A stretch of 64,000 nucleotides of DNA from a bacterium (GCA_021790935.1 JAJYFL010000003.1:45001-109000), one strand, 5' to 3'; positions 8,915 through 19,102 are shown, numbered from the stretch's first letter. Numbers and translations are program-made. Notes: a model not told the origin generated them from the sequence alone.

Positions 8915-9841
8915 CTACGGACGGCGTAGCGAGAGCCCCCTCTCTTCCAGCACTTGCTTGATTTCATCCAGCGACTTCTTTCCGAAATTACGCATCTTCA
9001 TTATCTCGTCTTCGCTGAGGTCGAGCAACTCGGAAACCTTCGAAATGCCCGCGCGTTTGAGGCAGTTGAACGAACGCACCGACAAATTAAGCGTTTCGAC
9101 CGGAATATCCCACTCGCCGGCCGGCGTCTGCGTGACCGGCTGCTCCTCATTCGTAAAGTTCACGAAGAGGTCTAGCTGCTCTTGCATGATCGTTGCGGCC
9201 GTCGAAAGCGCGTCGTCCGGCGTGACGGATCCGTTCGTTTCAATTTCGATCGTTAGGCGGTCAAAATCGACGTTTTGCCCTACGCGAGTATCGTCGACCG
9301 TGAAATTCACCTTGCGAATCGGCGAAAAGATGGAGTCCAGCGGAACCAAGCCGATCATGTGTTCGACGTTGCGCTGCCGATCTGCCGTCACGTAACCGCG
9401 GCCCTTTTCAACGCCGATCTCCATCGAAAGCTTCGCCGATTTCGAGGAGAGCGTCGCGATATGATAGGCGGGGTCCAGAATCTCGACGTCGGCATCCGGG
9501 GTGATGTCGGCAGCCGTGACGTCCTTCGGACCGCTGATGCTAAGCGCCAGCACCTTTGGTTCGTCGCCACTCATCTTCACCGGCAGGCCCTTGAGATTCA
9601 GCATGATGGCGATCGTGTCTTCGACGATCCCCGGTATGGTGGAGAACTCGTGCAGCACTCCGTCGATCTTCATATACGTGATCGCGGCGCCGGGAATGGA
9701 GCTGAGGAGAATGCGGCGCAGCGCATTCCCGAGCGTAATGCCGAAGCCCCGTTCGAGCGGCTCGATTACGAATTTGGCATAATTTTCGCGGCGCTCGCGC
9801 GCTTCGATCGTGGCGCCTTGCGGCGTATCCAGGACGGTCAT
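8915..9841 (-). CDS. rpoA: RNA polymerase alpha subunit
   Basis: At 308 residues it is slightly shorter than the common ~330. The N-terminal dimerisation domain includes RGFGITLGNALRRILLSSIPG. The C-terminal DNA-binding domain begins near residue 240 and contains LNLSVRSFNCLKRAGI and the MRNFGKKSLDEI helix-hairpin-helix. Standard alpha-operon position, 82 bp after rpsD. Confidence 0.97.
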   Translation of the reverse strand: MTVLDTPQGATIEARERRENYAKFVIEPLERGFGITLGNALRRILLSSIPGAAITYMKIDGVLHEFSTIPGIVEDTIAIMLNLKGLPVKMSGDEPKVLALSISGPKDVTAADITPDADVEILDPAYHIATLSSKSAKLSMEIGVEKGRGYVTADRQRNVEHMIGLVPLDSIFSPIRKVNFTVDDTRVGQNVDFDRLTIEIETNGSVTPDDALSTAATIMQEQLDLFVNFTNEEQPVTQTPAGEWDIPVETLNLSVRSFNCLKRAGISKVSELLDLSEDEIMKMRNFGKKSLDEIKQVLEERGLSLRRP

Positions 9842-9923
9842 TGTTGTCTAGATGTTCCTTTGTTGCCGTTTACGTTATCCGTCGAGCTCTCGTGGAGCCG
9901 GCGATCGTACGCCTAACGGCGGC

Positions 9924-10580
9924 TTAGCGCGAGTAGTATTCGACGATGAGTTGCTCGTCGACCGGCGTATCGATCTGCTCGCGCGACGGTAACTGTAGCA
10001 CCTTCGCCGAGATATCCTGATCGTTCCATTCCAGCCACTCGGGGGCGTGCCGGGCGCGCGCAACCTCGAGATTCGACTCGAAGACCGGCGATTTTCTGCT
10101 CCGCTCGCCGATCGAAACAACATCCCCCGCCTTCACGATGAAGGAGGGAATGTTTACGAGCTTTCCGTTCACGCGGAAGTGGCGATGCGTGACGAGTTGG
10201 CGAGCTTGCGCGCGGCTGTTCGCAAGGTTGAGGCGGTAGACGACGTTGTCGAGCCGGCGCTCCAGAAGTTGGAGGAACGTCTTGCCGGTCTGGCCCGGAA
10301 CGCGCGCCGCTTCGCGGAAATAGTTTTCGAATTGAGTTTCATGCACGCCGTAGTAGCGGCGCATCTTCTGCTTCTCCCGCAGCTGGCGCCCGTATTCGGA
10401 GACCTTCTGGCGTCCTTTGCCCTGCGTCTTCTGGCCGGGCGCCGTGCCGCGGCGCTCGACCGCGCATTTCTTGCTCAGGCAACGGTCGCCTTTGAGGAAG
10501 AGTTTGATCTTCTCACCCGTCTTGCTGGCAGCTGTCTCCCGGCGGCAAAGGCGGCAAACGGGTCCTGTATAACGCGACAT
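9924..10580 (-). CDS. rpsD: 30S ribosomal protein S4 (zinc-binding form)
   Basis: Primary 16S rRNA-binding protein, 218 residues. The N-terminus keeps a four-cysteine zinc site (CRLC and C-x4-C in CLSKKC), so this is the C+ form. An S4 RNA-binding domain follows ([26 protein letters not shown]). In many bacteria S4 represses the alpha operon; no S4 target was recognised here. Confidence 0.97.
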   Translation of the reverse strand: MSRYTGPVCRLCRRETAASKTGEKIKLFLKGDRCLSKKCAVERRGTAPGQKTQGKGRQKVSEYGRQLREKQKMRRYYGVHETQFENYFREAARVPGQTGKTFLQLLERRLDNVVYRLNLANSRAQARQLVTHRHFRVNGKLVNIPSFIVKAGDVVSIGERSRKSPVFESNLEVARARHAPEWLEWNDQDISAKVLQLPSREQIDTPVDEQLIVEYYSR

Positions 10581-10602
10581 ACTCTCTCTTCTATTTCCCT
10601 TG

Positions 10603-10998
10603 CTAAACGCGACGGCGCTTGGGCGGGCGGCAGCCGTTATGCGGAATCGGCGTCACGTCTCTTATGAGCGTGATCTCGAGGCCGGTGGCTTGGAGCGAAC
10701 GAATTGCAGCCTCGCGCCCGGCTCCCGGACCCTTCACGAGCACCTCGGTAGATTTCATGCCGTGCTCCATCGCCTTGCGAGCGACCGTCTCTGCCGCCAT
10801 CTGGGCGGCGAACGGCGTCGATTTCTTCGAGCCCTTGAAGCCGAGGTTGCCGGCCGAGGCCCACGCGATCACGTTGCCGAGATTGTCGCTCATCGTGACG
10901 ATCGTGTTGTTGAAGGAGGCGTGGATATGCGCCACGCCGCTCTGGACATTTTTGAACTCGCGCTTCTTCCGCGACTTCACTTGCTTTTTGGCAGCCAA
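10603..10998 (-). CDS. rpsK: 30S ribosomal protein S11
   Basis: Platform protein of the small subunit, 131 residues. The [18 protein letters not shown] and [10 protein letters not shown] motifs are diagnostic. The start codon is TTG at 10998 (TTGGCTGCC), with GGAG upstream; no ATG or GTG would give the expected N-terminus. It is separated from rpsM by an unusual 281-bp gap, whereas its spacing to rpsD is 22 bp. Confidence 0.96.
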   Translation of the reverse strand: MAAKKQVKSRKKREFKNVQSGVAHIHASFNNTIVTMSDNLGNVIAWASAGNLGFKGSKKSTPFAAQMAAETVARKAMEHGMKSTEVLVKGPGAGREAAIRSLQATGLEITLIRDVTPIPHNGCRPPKRRRV

Positions 10999-11279
10999 CT
11001 AACGTACTCCGAATGGTTTATCCTAAGTCCCGAACGACGGGCTGTCGTCGCCTCGACCCCTTCGCTAAAAGAAGTCTGACGGAGCGGGCGCTCGGCGATT
11101 GCGCCCGCACCGGTACCCCCTCCGGCGGCGGAGGCGGACCGGCAATGTGCCATACGTGCCGCACCGAGGCGAGGCACGCGCCGCCGCGAGAGATGGCTGG
11201 CGGCGCCAAGCGCTTATGTTACCGCACCCACCCCTAAAAAGGCAAGCCCTTTGGGCGGCAGGCGGCGGTAACGGCCAGC
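10999..11279. other. 281-bp spacer inside the alpha operon between rpsM and rpsK
   Basis: The neighbouring genes are nearly contiguous, so this gap stands out. It is GC-rich. On the minus strand it opens with a weak AAAGG-GCTTG-CCTTTTT hairpin and T-run just after rpsM. A 63-codon minus-strand frame exists at 11018-11209, but it is Pro/Arg-rich and resembles no known family. It may hold a leader or an internal promoter for rpsK-rpsD-rpoA; none was identified with confidence. Confidence 0.3.
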
Positions 11280-11666
11280 CTACTTCTTGGTAGCGACCTT
11301 TTTCTTCCCCGCGACCGTGCGTTTTGGACCCTTGCGAGTGCGCGCGTTCGTTTTCGTTCGCTGGCCGCGCACCGGTAGGCCGCGGCGGTGACGAATGCCC
11401 CTGTAGCAGCCGATGTCCGTAAGACGCTTGATGTGGCCGGCCACTTCACGGCGCAGGTCCCCCTCAAGTTTGATCTGCAGGACGTCGATCGCGTCGCGCA
11501 GGCGCTTCTCGTCCTCTTCAGCCATCGCTTTCACGCGTAGATCGGGGCTGATGCCCGCATGCGCGAGGATCCGCTGCGCAGTCTTGGGTCCCACGCCGTA
11601 GATATAGGTCAGCGCAATCTCGATGCGCTTTTCGCGCGGCAAGTCGATACCGGCAATACGGGCCAT
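11280..11666 (-). CDS. rpsM: 30S ribosomal protein S13
   Basis: Small-subunit head protein contacting the P-site tRNA and L5, 128 residues. The N-terminus [26 protein letters not shown] and the motif [29 protein letters not shown] are diagnostic. The tail is lysine-rich. It lies 47 bp downstream of rpmJ. Confidence 0.97.
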   Translation of the reverse strand: MARIAGIDLPREKRIEIALTYIYGVGPKTAQRILAHAGISPDLRVKAMAEEDEKRLRDAIDVLQIKLEGDLRREVAGHIKRLTDIGCYRGIRHRRGLPVRGQRTKTNARTRKGPKRTVAGKKKVATKK

Positions 11667-11713
11667 ACTAGAACTCTCTCCTGTCGATCGGTCGCCGCAG
11701 GGCGAACGTGTTG

Positions 11714-11830
11714 TTACCCTTGTACCTGTTTATGCTTGGGATTGCTCTCGCAGATCACCCGCACTCTGCCTTCACGGCGAATGATCTTACATTTTTCGCA
11801 AATCCGCTTTACCGATGGTCGTACTTTCAT
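11714..11830 (-). CDS. rpmJ: 50S ribosomal protein L36
   Basis: A 38-residue protein, easily missed by length filters. It starts [19 protein letters not shown] and ends HKQVQG. The three cysteines and the histidine (C-x2-C, C, H) form the zinc site of the C+ form. It lies between map and rpsM, the usual place. infA, which often precedes it, is absent here. Confidence 0.96.
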   Translation of the reverse strand: MKVRPSVKRICEKCKIIRREGRVRVICESNPKHKQVQG

Positions 11831-11850
11831 GATTCCGATCCTGTCTGTTG

Positions 11851-12660
11851 TTAGGCCGAAGGGGCGCTCTCCTCGGCGGGTCGATAGAGGCGCGTATCCG
11901 GATGCTCCCCGATATCGCGCAGCGTCAAGATTTTCGGGCCGTCTGGCGTGACGGCGATGGTATGCTCGAAGTGCGCTGCGAGTTTACCATCTGCCGTGAC
12001 GACTGTCCAGCCATCCTTCAGGGTTTCGACCGCATGGCCGCCCTGGGTGATCATCGGCTCGACGGCCAGCACCAACCCTGGCCGCAACTCGCTTCCGCTC
12101 CCCGCGCGCCCGAAGTTGGGGACCTGCGGCTCCTCGTGCATACGCGTGCCAACGCCGTGGCCGACCAGCTCCCGGACCACGCCGTAGCCGTGTCCCTCGG
12201 CGTGCGCCTGTACGGCCCAGCCGATATCGCCCAGGCGTTTGCCGGGCTGCATCTGCGCTATGCCGGCCATCAAGCACTCCTGGGTGACGCGCATCAAGCG
12301 CACCGCCTCTTTGGAGACCGAACCGATAGGCACGGTTACGGCGCTGTCGCTGACATAGCCCTCAAAGGTCGTGCCGATGTCGATCGAGAGTATATCCCCC
12401 TCCCGCAGTTCGTAGTCGCCGGGGATACCGTGAACGACTTGCTCGTTGACCGACGTGCATATCGAGCCGGGGTATCCGTGATAACCCACAAACGTCGGCT
12501 CGCCGCCGAGCGCCCGGATACCGGTCTCCGCCAGCCGGTCGAGCTGCCTCGTCGTCACACCGGGCCGGGCCGCTCGCATCAAATCGCCAAGCACCTGCGC
12601 CGTGATCTTTCCGCCGCGCCGCATCGTCTCGATCTCGCGCGAGGATTTCAACGCAATCAT
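11851..12660 (-). CDS. map: Methionine aminopeptidase type I
   Basis: Removes the initiator methionine from nascent proteins. The 269-residue product shows the metal ligands in [29 protein letters not shown] and a C-terminal glutamate region. [22 protein letters not shown] is typical of type Ia. Its ATG overlaps the adk stop by 4 bp, so translation of the two is probably coupled. Confidence 0.96.
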   Translation of the reverse strand: MIALKSSREIETMRRGGKITAQVLGDLMRAARPGVTTRQLDRLAETGIRALGGEPTFVGYHGYPGSICTSVNEQVVHGIPGDYELREGDILSIDIGTTFEGYVSDSAVTVPIGSVSKEAVRLMRVTQECLMAGIAQMQPGKRLGDIGWAVQAHAEGHGYGVVRELVGHGVGTRMHEEPQVPNFGRAGSGSELRPGLVLAVEPMITQGGHAVETLKDGWTVVTADGKLAAHFEHTIAVTPDGPKILTLRDIGEHPDTRLYRPAEESAPSA

Positions 12661-13313
12661 GCCGTGCTCGGCTCGGCGAGGTGCAACGCGTCTCGAATCG
12701 CTTTGGAGACGGAATCGATCGGTTGGCGGGCGTCGATCTTCGCGAGCCGTCCCAAGGACGCGTAATAATCGACCAACGGGCGCGTCTGCGCTTCGTACAC
12801 CGCCAGGCGGTGCCGAACCGTATCAGCCCGATCGTCCTCCCGCTGCACCAGCGGACCACCATCGTCATCGTCAATGCCCGCGACGCGCGGCGGCGCGAAT
12901 TTTTCGTGATAGACGCGGCCGGTACGCGGATTCGTCCACCGCCCTATCAAGCGCTCCTCGAGCAGCGACCGGTCGATCTCCAGCACCAAAGCCGCCGCGT
13001 CGCCGCGGCCGCGCGCGGAAAGCAGCGCGTCGAGCGCCTCCGCCTGCGCGATGGTTCGCGGAAAACCGTCGAAAAGCACGCGACGGTCGCCCGAAAGTTC
13101 GCGTTCGACCATGCGCACGATCAGCTCGTCCGGCACCAGGTCGCCGCGCTGCATGTACGCTTCCGCCGATTTGCCCAGATCCGTACCGCCCGCCCGGTGT
13201 TCGCGTAACAGGTCCCCCGTCGCGATCTGCCGGTAACCGTAGCGATTACACAGAACGCGCGCCTGCGTTCCCTTGCCGGCCCCAGGCGGTCCGAGGAGGA
13301 TCGCGTCGCTCAT
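12657..13313 (-). CDS. adk: Adenylate kinase
   Basis: Interconverts ATP + AMP and 2 ADP. At 218 residues it has a P-loop (GPPGAGKGTQA), an AMP-binding region (ATGDLLRE) and FDGFPRT. The LID is the long form (TNPRTGRVYHEKFAPP) without the zinc cysteines. It overlaps both the secY stop and the map start by 4 bp each. Confidence 0.96.
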   Translation of the reverse strand: MSDAILLGPPGAGKGTQARVLCNRYGYRQIATGDLLREHRAGGTDLGKSAEAYMQRGDLVPDELIVRMVERELSGDRRVLFDGFPRTIAQAEALDALLSARGRGDAAALVLEIDRSLLEERLIGRWTNPRTGRVYHEKFAPPRVAGIDDDDGGPLVQREDDRADTVRHRLAVYEAQTRPLVDYYASLGRLAKIDARQPIDSVSKAIRDALHLAEPSTA

Positions 13314-14602
13314 CGCTTGATGAAACCGCGATAATCGCGCATGGCCAAACGCGCTTCGATTTGCGTAATGGTGTCGAGCGCCACGCCGACCACGATCAGC
13401 AGCGACGTTGAGGCGAGATAGAACGTCGTAATCGAAAGGCTCTGCTGCAGCGCGCCCGGGAGTACGGCCAGTATGCCGAGGTAGATGGCCGCGGCAGTGG
13501 TAATGCGCATGAGAACGCGGTTGATGTAGTCTACCGTCGGCTGCCCGGGGCGAATGCCCGGAATGAACGACCCGCTCTTTTTTAGGTTGTCGGCGATGTC
13601 TTTCGTATTGATGACGATCGCGCTATAGAAGAACGTAAAGACGACGACGAGAACGAAATACACGGTGTTGTAAAGAAACGAATTCGGGCTGAAATAGGCG
13701 TTGAGCCAATTGGCGACGGCGCCGATCGGCCCGGCCGTCGCACCGTGGCTAAACCAGGTAAGCGCCTGCTGCGGCAAGAGCAAAATCGATATCGCGAAGA
13801 TGATCGAGATGACGCCTGCGTTGTTCAGGCGCAACGGTATGTACGTCGAGCGTCCGGCGAACATCTTGCGGCCTACCACCCGCCTGGCCTGCTGCACCGG
13901 GATGCGCCGCTGACCTTGGTACAGAAAAACGATCGAGATGATGATGCCGATCGCGATCAAAACGTAGATCGCCAAATTCAGCAGGCTCTCGCCGCCCTTG
14001 CTCGTGGAGGCAACCGTCTGCGAAACGTACTGCGGATACCGCAGTACGATGCCGATGAAAATGATGAGCGAGACCCCGTTACCGATGCCCTTGTCGCTAA
14101 TCTGCTCTCCGAGCCACATCAGGAACATCGTGCCGCCGACCATCGCAGTTATGGCGAACAGTAAAAACCAAATGCTGCGATCGTAAAATACTCCGGAACC
14201 ACGCATCGACATAGACATAAACGTTGCCTGGGTAGCGGCCAGAACGATCGTGAGCCAGCGCGTATACTGGCTGATGCGCTTGCGACCTTCCTCACCGCCC
14301 TTCTTCGCCATCTCCTCCAACTGCGGCAGCACGACGGTCATCAGCTGCATGATGATCGACGCATTGATGAACGGCGTGATGCCCATAGCGATGACGGAGA
14401 GTTTTTGGAGCGCGCCGCCGGACAGGAACCCGAGCAGGTTATAGAACGACCCGCTCTGCAGAACGCGCTGCCAGGCCGCTTCGTTCACGTTGGGGATCTG
14501 AACGTGAATCATGAACACGAACAGCGCGAACGAGCCGAAAACGAACAACACCCGCTTGCGGATATCCGGAACGAGTAACGCAGCGCGCAGATTGTTGAAC
14601 AC
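13310..14602 (-). CDS. secY: Preprotein translocase subunit SecY
   Basis: Channel subunit of the Sec translocon, 430 residues, with about ten membrane segments. The plug/TM2 region includes GITPFINASIIMQLMTVV. The later loops carry GQRRIPVQQARR and the cytoplasmic IRPGQPT region. It follows rplO by 2 bp and is coupled to adk by a 4-bp overlap. Confidence 0.97.
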   Translation of the reverse strand: MFNNLRAALLVPDIRKRVLFVFGSFALFVFMIHVQIPNVNEAAWQRVLQSGSFYNLLGFLSGGALQKLSVIAMGITPFINASIIMQLMTVVLPQLEEMAKKGGEEGRKRISQYTRWLTIVLAATQATFMSMSMRGSGVFYDRSIWFLLFAITAMVGGTMFLMWLGEQISDKGIGNGVSLIIFIGIVLRYPQYVSQTVASTSKGGESLLNLAIYVLIAIGIIISIVFLYQGQRRIPVQQARRVVGRKMFAGRSTYIPLRLNNAGVISIIFAISILLLPQQALTWFSHGATAGPIGAVANWLNAYFSPNSFLYNTVYFVLVVVFTFFYSAIVINTKDIADNLKKSGSFIPGIRPGQPTVDYINRVLMRITTAAAIYLGILAVLPGALQQSLSITTFYLASTSLLIVVGVALDTITQIEARLAMRDYRGFIKR

Positions 14603-14604
14603 GC

Positions 14605-15201
14605 CTACTCGCCTTCTATGGTCGCGCCCGCGGCGACGAGCGCTTCTTTCGCCGAGTTCGAGAACGTTACGTCGCGGAAGCGGAGGCCCGGCGGCAACAC
14701 CCTACCGGCCTTGCTCCCGCCAAGCACTTTCACGCCATCGCGTAACGCCTTTATTTTTTTCGCGACTTTCAAGGTCTGCGGCGTCACCTCGACCGACGGA
14801 TCCCAGCCCGCCAAATCGTGCAGGTTGACGACCGCGAACTCGCTGCGAAAGTGCCCGATGTCGCGCGCCTTTTGCGAGTAGCCGCGGCGATGCGGAAGGC
14901 GACGCGCCCAGGGCGTCTGCCCCCCCTCGAACGACGGACCCTTGCCGCCGCCCGAACGCACGGTTTGGCCTTTTCCGCCCTCGCCGCCGGTCTTCACCAT
15001 GCCCGAACCGTGGCCGCGCCCCACGCGCGTGCGCTTGGGCCAACTGCCGTCGGCAGGCTTGATTCCGCCCAGCTTCAAAAGCGGGCCCGACGGCTCGGCA
15101 AGGCCTGCATGCACCGCCCGCGCCGTCTTTGCCGAAGCGGCCTTTGCCCCAGTCTTCGCGCTAGCCGGTTTCTTCGTCCCGGTCTGCTTCGTTTTTGCCA
15201 T
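14605..15201 (-). CDS. rplO: 50S ribosomal protein L15 with Lys/Ala-rich N-terminal extension
   Basis: About 198 residues against the usual ~146. The core starts near residue 41 with the typical KRTRVGRGHGSGMVKTGGEGGKGQ glycine-rich RNA-binding loop. The preceding part is Lys/Ala/Thr-rich and low-complexity. The ATG at 15201 has a GAGAGAGAG Shine-Dalgarno; the frame continues upstream into rpsE but without support. rpmD (L30), which normally lies between rpsE and rplO, is absent. Confidence 0.93.
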   Translation of the reverse strand: MAKTKQTGTKKPASAKTGAKAASAKTARAVHAGLAEPSGPLLKLGGIKPADGSWPKRTRVGRGHGSGMVKTGGEGGKGQTVRSGGGKGPSFEGGQTPWARRLPHRRGYSQKARDIGHFRSEFAVVNLHDLAGWDPSVEVTPQTLKVAKKIKALRDGVKVLGGSKAGRVLPPGLRFRDVTFSNSAKEALVAAGATIEGE

Positions 15202-15220
15202 ACTCTCTCTCTCGTGTTGC

Positions 15221-15733
15221 TCAGGCGGCGAAGATCTCGGCGACGCTCTTGCCGCGAAGCGCCGCAACCTGCTCGGCAGTCTTGAGCGAACGCAGCGCCT
15301 CGATCGTCGCGTACACCACGTTGATCGGATTGCTGCTGCCCAGCGATTTCGTCAGAATGTCGTGGATGCCGGCCAGCTCCAGCACGGCGCGCATCGCGCC
15401 GCCGGCGATAACGCCGGTACCGGGCGCTGCCGGCTTGAGCAGGACGTGCGCGGCGCCGATCTGATGGTTGACCAGATGCGGGATCGTCTTTTCGATCATC
15501 GGAACGGTTACGAGACTTTTCTTAGCCTGTTCGACCGCCTTGCGAATCGCCTCTGGAACTTCTCCGGCCTTGCCGATGGCGAAGCCGACCTTACCCTTGC
15601 GGTCCCCCACGACCACGAGCGCGCTGAAGCTGAAGCGTTTGCCACCCTTGACGACCTTCGCCACCCGGTTCACGCGCACGACGGTCTCTTCGAAGCCACT
15701 GTTGTCGCGATCGCGACCACCACGATACTGCAT
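15221..15733 (-). CDS. rpsE: 30S ribosomal protein S5
   Basis: Decoding-fidelity protein of 170 residues. The double-stranded-RNA-binding N-domain includes [19 protein letters not shown] and [14 protein letters not shown]. The C-domain includes [34 protein letters not shown]. It is followed directly by rplO, with no rpmD. Confidence 0.97.
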   Translation of the reverse strand: MQYRGGRDRDNSGFEETVVRVNRVAKVVKGGKRFSFSALVVVGDRKGKVGFAIGKAGEVPEAIRKAVEQAKKSLVTVPMIEKTIPHLVNHQIGAAHVLLKPAAPGTGVIAGGAMRAVLELAGIHDILTKSLGSSNPINVVYATIEALRSLKTAEQVAALRGKSVAEIFAA

Positions 15734-15753
15734 CTAGTTGCATCCCTCCGGCA

Positions 15754-16119
15754 TCAGAATTCGAGTCCCGCTTCGCGCGCCGCGTCCGCAAGAGCCTTGA
15801 CGCGGCCGTGATATTTCAGGCCGCTGCGGTCGAAGACGACGGATTTTATACCTGCTTGCTTCGCCTTGGCGGCGATGGCCACGCCGATCTTCTGTGCAGC
15901 CGCAAGGTTCGTCGTAGAAGGCAGCCCTTCTGCGAGCCCCTTCTCGCGCGTCGACGCCGCGGCGAGCGTGTGTCCCTTCGCGTCGTCCACGACGGTCGCA
16001 TAGATGTGGTGCAGCGTGCGGCGAACGAGCAGCCGCGGCCGCTCTGCCGTCCCCGCTACCTTCCGGCGCAGCCGCGCGTGGCGTTTACGGCGCGACTGAT
16101 CTCGCGAAACGTGCGGCAT
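15754..16119 (-). CDS. rplR: 50S ribosomal protein L18
   Basis: 5S rRNA-binding protein of 121 residues. The basic N-terminus [14 protein letters not shown] and the motifs [20 protein letters not shown] and [26 protein letters not shown] are typical. Its ATG shares one base with the rplF stop. Confidence 0.96.
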   Translation of the reverse strand: MPHVSRDQSRRKRHARLRRKVAGTAERPRLLVRRTLHHIYATVVDDAKGHTLAAASTREKGLAEGLPSTTNLAAAQKIGVAIAAKAKQAGIKSVVFDRSGLKYHGRVKALADAAREAGLEF

Positions 16120-16667
16120 TATTTCTTCCCTGCCTTTCCGGCCTTACCGAGTTTCTTACGCACGTATTCGCCGCTATAGCGGACGCCTTTCCCTTTGTAT
16201 GGCTCCGGTGGGCGCAACCTGCGGATCTCCGCCGCGACCTGGCCGACCTGCTGCTTGTCGATACCGTCTACGTGAATGCGATTGGTTCCCTCGACCGAGA
16301 GCGTGATGCCGCTCGGCGGTTCGTAGGAGACGGCATGGGAATACCCTAGCGTCAAATTCAATTTTTCACCGGCCTTCGCGACGCGGTAGCCGACGCCCTG
16401 AATCTCGAGACTTCTACGAAAGCCCTTGCTCACTCCGACGATCATGTTATTGATCAGCGTACGCGTAAGACCGTGGGCCGCGCGGTGCTGTTTGGCATTA
16501 CCGCTACGCTCCACGAGCACGCGGCCCTCCTCGATCGACACCCCCACGTACGAGAGCACCGGCTGGCGGAGTTCGCCCTTCGGTCCCGTCACCCGCACCG
16601 CTCCGTCACCGACATCGACGTTCACGCCGCTCGGAACGGGAATCGGAAGCTTCCCAATTCTCGACAT
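16119..16667 (-). CDS. rplF: 50S ribosomal protein L6
   Basis: Protein of 182 residues next to the factor-binding site. It begins [15 protein letters not shown] and ends with the conserved [19 protein letters not shown] segment. Spacing to rpsH is 4 bp and it overlaps rplR by 1 bp. Confidence 0.97.
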   Translation of the reverse strand: MSRIGKLPIPVPSGVNVDVGDGAVRVTGPKGELRQPVLSYVGVSIEEGRVLVERSGNAKQHRAAHGLTRTLINNMIVGVSKGFRRSLEIQGVGYRVAKAGEKLNLTLGYSHAVSYEPPSGITLSVEGTNRIHVDGIDKQQVGQVAAEIRRLRPPEPYKGKGVRYSGEYVRKKLGKAGKAGKK

Positions 16668-16671
16668 TACT

Positions 16672-17073
16672 TCACCACACGTACGCGAGGACTTCGCCCC
16701 CGCACCCTTCCTTCTTGGCTCGTTTCCCGGACATGATTCCGCGCGAGGTCGACATGATTACGACGCCCAGCCCCCCGAGGACGCGCGGTATCTCCGTCTT
16801 GTTCGTGTATACGCGCAAACCCGGGCGCGAAATGCGCCGCAGGCCCGTAATGACCTTCTCTTTATTCGGTCCGTACTTGAGCGTGATCCGCAGCGTGCCC
16901 TGAGGGCCTTCTTCCAGGCGCTCGAACGCCGTGATAAAGCCCTCGTCCTTGAGAATCTGCGCGACCGCCTGCTTCATGCGCGACGCCGGAATGTCTACCG
17001 CCTGATGGTTCGCGGTATTCGCGTTACGGATTCGCGTCAGCAGATCGGCGATCGGATCGGTAATGACAGCCAT
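16672..17073 (-). CDS. rpsH: 30S ribosomal protein S8
   Basis: 16S rRNA-binding protein of 133 residues. The N-terminus [14 protein letters not shown] and C-terminus [26 protein letters not shown] are diagnostic. In other bacteria S8 represses the spc operon; a target site near rplE was not recognised. Confidence 0.97.
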   Translation of the reverse strand: MAVITDPIADLLTRIRNANTANHQAVDIPASRMKQAVAQILKDEGFITAFERLEEGPQGTLRITLKYGPNKEKVITGLRRISRPGLRVYTNKTEIPRVLGGLGVVIMSTSRGIMSGKRAKKEGCGGEVLAYVW

Positions 17074-17085
17074 CTTCTTATCCTT

Positions 17086-17271
17086 CTACCACGACGCTTT
17101 GGTTACGCCCGGGACGTTCCCCTTATGCGCGTTCTCACGGAAGCAGATTCGGCAAAGACCGAATTTCCGGTAGACGCCCCGCGGGCGCCCGCAGAGCAAG
17201 CAGCGGTTATGTGCGCGAACTGAAAACTTCGGTTTGCGTTTCGATTTTTCGATCAAACATGTTTTTGCCAC
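17086..17271 (-). CDS. rpsN: 30S ribosomal protein S14, zinc type (type Z)
   Basis: Short 61-residue form. CLLCGRP and CRICF give the four-cysteine zinc ribbon, and the start [24 protein letters not shown] is typical. It lies 6 bp after rplE and 12 bp before rpsH. No zinc-independent copy is visible in the window. Confidence 0.97.
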   Translation of the reverse strand: MAKTCLIEKSKRKPKFSVRAHNRCLLCGRPRGVYRKFGLCRICFRENAHKGNVPGVTKASW

Positions 17272-17277
17272 TGTGCG

Positions 17278-17850
17278 CTACCTCTGCAATCCCGAGTTGG
17301 ACGAAGACCCCTTTTGGAGCGGCAGGCCCATTGCCGCCAAGAACTCCATAGCCTCCTCGTCGTTTTTTGCCGTCGTCACGATGACGATATCCAGTCCGCG
17401 CATCTTGTCGACCTTGTCGAAGTTTATCTCCGGAAAGACGACTTGCTCGCGTAGACCTAAATTGTAATTCCCGCGTCCGTCGAACGACTTGCGCGGTAGC
17501 CCGCGGAAATCGCGAATGCGCGGGAGCACGACGTTGAACAGTTTATCGAGGAAGACGTACATCCGATCGCCGCGCAGCGTAACCTTCGCCCCGATGTTCA
17601 TGCCTTCGCGCAACTTGAACGCCGCGATGGATTTCTTAGCCTTCGTGACCACGGGCCGCTGGCCACTGATCGCCTGCAACTCGGCAACGGCCGTATCCAG
17701 CACCTTCCCGTTCACGATCGCCTCGCCAACGCTCATGTTGAGGACGACTTTCGCCAATTTCGGAATCTGATGGACGTTCCCATAGCCAAACTTATCCTGC
17801 AAACGCTTGCGGACTTCGCCTTGATATTTTTCTCTCAAACGCGCGGACAC
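17278..17850 (-). CDS. rplE: 50S ribosomal protein L5
   Basis: 5S rRNA- and P-site tRNA-contacting protein, 190 residues. [34 protein letters not shown] and [11 protein letters not shown] are diagnostic. It is 3 bp downstream of rplX. Confidence 0.97.
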   Translation of the reverse strand: MSARLREKYQGEVRKRLQDKFGYGNVHQIPKLAKVVLNMSVGEAIVNGKVLDTAVAELQAISGQRPVVTKAKKSIAAFKLREGMNIGAKVTLRGDRMYVFLDKLFNVVLPRIRDFRGLPRKSFDGRGNYNLGLREQVVFPEINFDKVDKMRGLDIVIVTTAKNDEEAMEFLAAMGLPLQKGSSSNSGLQR

Positions 17851-17853
17851 GTT

Positions 17854-18219
17854 CTAACTCCCCTTTGCCGATTCGCGTGCAGGTTCTCCGCACTTTGCAC
17901 ATACGCGCTGCGGCGAACCGTCGGCCGCCCGGCCGTGACGGATGCGCACGGGTGCCTTGCACTTCTCGCAGACGTACTGGAGTGCCGAGAGCGGAAGCGG
18001 TGCCTCCTTCTCGAGGATGCCCCCCGTCTGCGCGGAACCCCCCATGTTTTGTTGTTGCGCCTCCTGCTTCGTGTGGCGCTTGACGACGTTCAACCCCTCC
18101 ACGGTCGCCTTACCGGCGTGCGGGAAAATAGCCTTGACGACGCCGCGCTTCCCCTTCTCCTTGCCGCGACGAATGACGACGGTATCGCCTTTAACGACAT
18201 GCGTTTTAGGTGCCATCAC
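17854..18219 (-). CDS. rplX: 50S ribosomal protein L24 with C-terminal CxxC pairs
   Basis: Assembly-initiator protein of 121 residues. The KOW motif region ([22 protein letters not shown]) is followed by the conserved [10 protein letters not shown]-terminal segment has two CxxC pairs (CEKCKAP and CAKCGEP), a possible zinc ribbon also known from other L24 proteins. The start overlaps the rplN stop by 4 bp. Confidence 0.95.
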   Translation of the reverse strand: MMAPKTHVVKGDTVVIRRGKEKGKRGVVKAIFPHAGKATVEGLNVVKRHTKQEAQQQNMGGSAQTGGILEKEAPLPLSALQYVCEKCKAPVRIRHGRAADGSPQRVCAKCGEPARESAKGS

Positions 18220-18593
18220 AGTACCTCCGGTGCGAGCGAGGCGATCTTTAGAAAGCCGCGGTCGCGCAGTTCGCGCATGACCGGCCCGAAGACGCGCGTG
18301 CCGCGAGGATCCAAACTATCTTTATCGCCCTTTATGATCACGCACGCGTTGTCGTCGCACTTCACGACCGATCCGTCCGGGCGCCGAATAGGCGATGAGG
18401 TCCGCACGATCACGGCCTTGACCACCTGACCCTTCTTAACGGCCGCGCCGGGGATCGCACTCTTCACGGTTCCGACGATGATGTCGCCTACGTGGGCATA
18501 CGGGTGCCGGCTACCGCCCTGCACGTGAATGCACAACAGTTCGCGCGCTCCCGAGTTGTCGGCGACCTTGAGCCGCGTCTCTTGCTGAATCAT
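18216..18593 (-). CDS. rplN: 50S ribosomal protein L14
   Basis: Subunit-interface protein of 125 residues. [22 protein letters not shown] and the C-terminal [28 protein letters not shown] are diagnostic. It follows rpsQ by 4 bp. Confidence 0.97.
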   Translation of the reverse strand: MIQQETRLKVADNSGARELLCIHVQGGSRHPYAHVGDIIVGTVKSAIPGAAVKKGQVVKAVIVRTSSPIRRPDGSVVKCDDNACVIIKGDKDSLDPRGTRVFGPVMRELRDRGFLKIASLAPEVL

Positions 18594-18597
18594 CTCG

Positions 18598-18894
18598 TTA
18601 CTTCGCCTTTTCCACGATCTCGACCAGCCGCCAGCGCTTGTCCCTCGACATCGGGCGGCACTCCATGATGCGCACGGTGTCTCCGGTTTTGGCTTCGTTT
18701 CGCTCGTCGTGCGCCTTGAATTTCACCGATTTTCGGACGATCTTACCGTACACCGGATGCGGTACGCGCGTCTCCGAGACCACGACGATGGTCTTGTCCA
18801 TCCTGTCGGAGACGACACGCCCCTGCTTGACGCGACGCGGATGCCGGTCCGGTGAGCGCGGCGCTGCCGACGGCATGTTGTTAAGCTGCTCCAT
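18598..18894 (-). CDS. rpsQ: 30S ribosomal protein S17
   Basis: Small-subunit RNA-binding protein, 98 residues. [19 protein letters not shown] and [27 protein letters not shown] are typical. I chose the ATG at 18894, inside the rpmC 3' end (14-bp overlap), because GAGGAAACCC precedes it at good spacing. An ATG at 18876 just after the rpmC stop is the alternative. The first ~20 residues are an extension before the core. Confidence 0.93.
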   Translation of the reverse strand: MEQLNNMPSAAPRSPDRHPRRVKQGRVVSDRMDKTIVVVSETRVPHPVYGKIVRKSVKFKAHDERNEAKTGDTVRIMECRPMSRDKRWRLVEIVEKAK

Positions 18895-19102
18895 GGGTTT
18901 CCTCGGCAATCCGCTTTTCAGAGATGACGGTTTGAATCTGTGCGTAGGCGCGGCGAGCGGCGCGAACCTTGCTGAAATCTGAGAGATGCCCGGTCCGCAA
19001 CGCAAAACGCAGGTTGAACAACTCTTCCTTCGTCTCGCGCGCCTTCTGCTGAAGCTCGACGATCGTCAGACCGCGCAGCTCTTTGAAATCCGTGTTCTTC
19101 AC
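18881..19102 (-). CDS. rpmC: 50S ribosomal protein L29
   Basis: Exit-tunnel rim protein and docking site for trigger factor and SRP, 73 residues. [35 protein letters not shown] is typical. It overlaps rplP by 4 bp and rpsQ by 14 bp. Confidence 0.95.
   Translation of the reverse strand: MKNTDFKELRGLTIVELQQKARETKEELFNLRFALRTGHLSDFSKVRAARRAYAQIQTVISEKRIAEETHGAA

Noticed and set aside
11018-11209. 63-codon minus-strand frame in the rpsM-rpsK gap
   Set aside because: Pro/Arg-rich composition typical of a random frame in GC-rich DNA; no ribosome-binding site.
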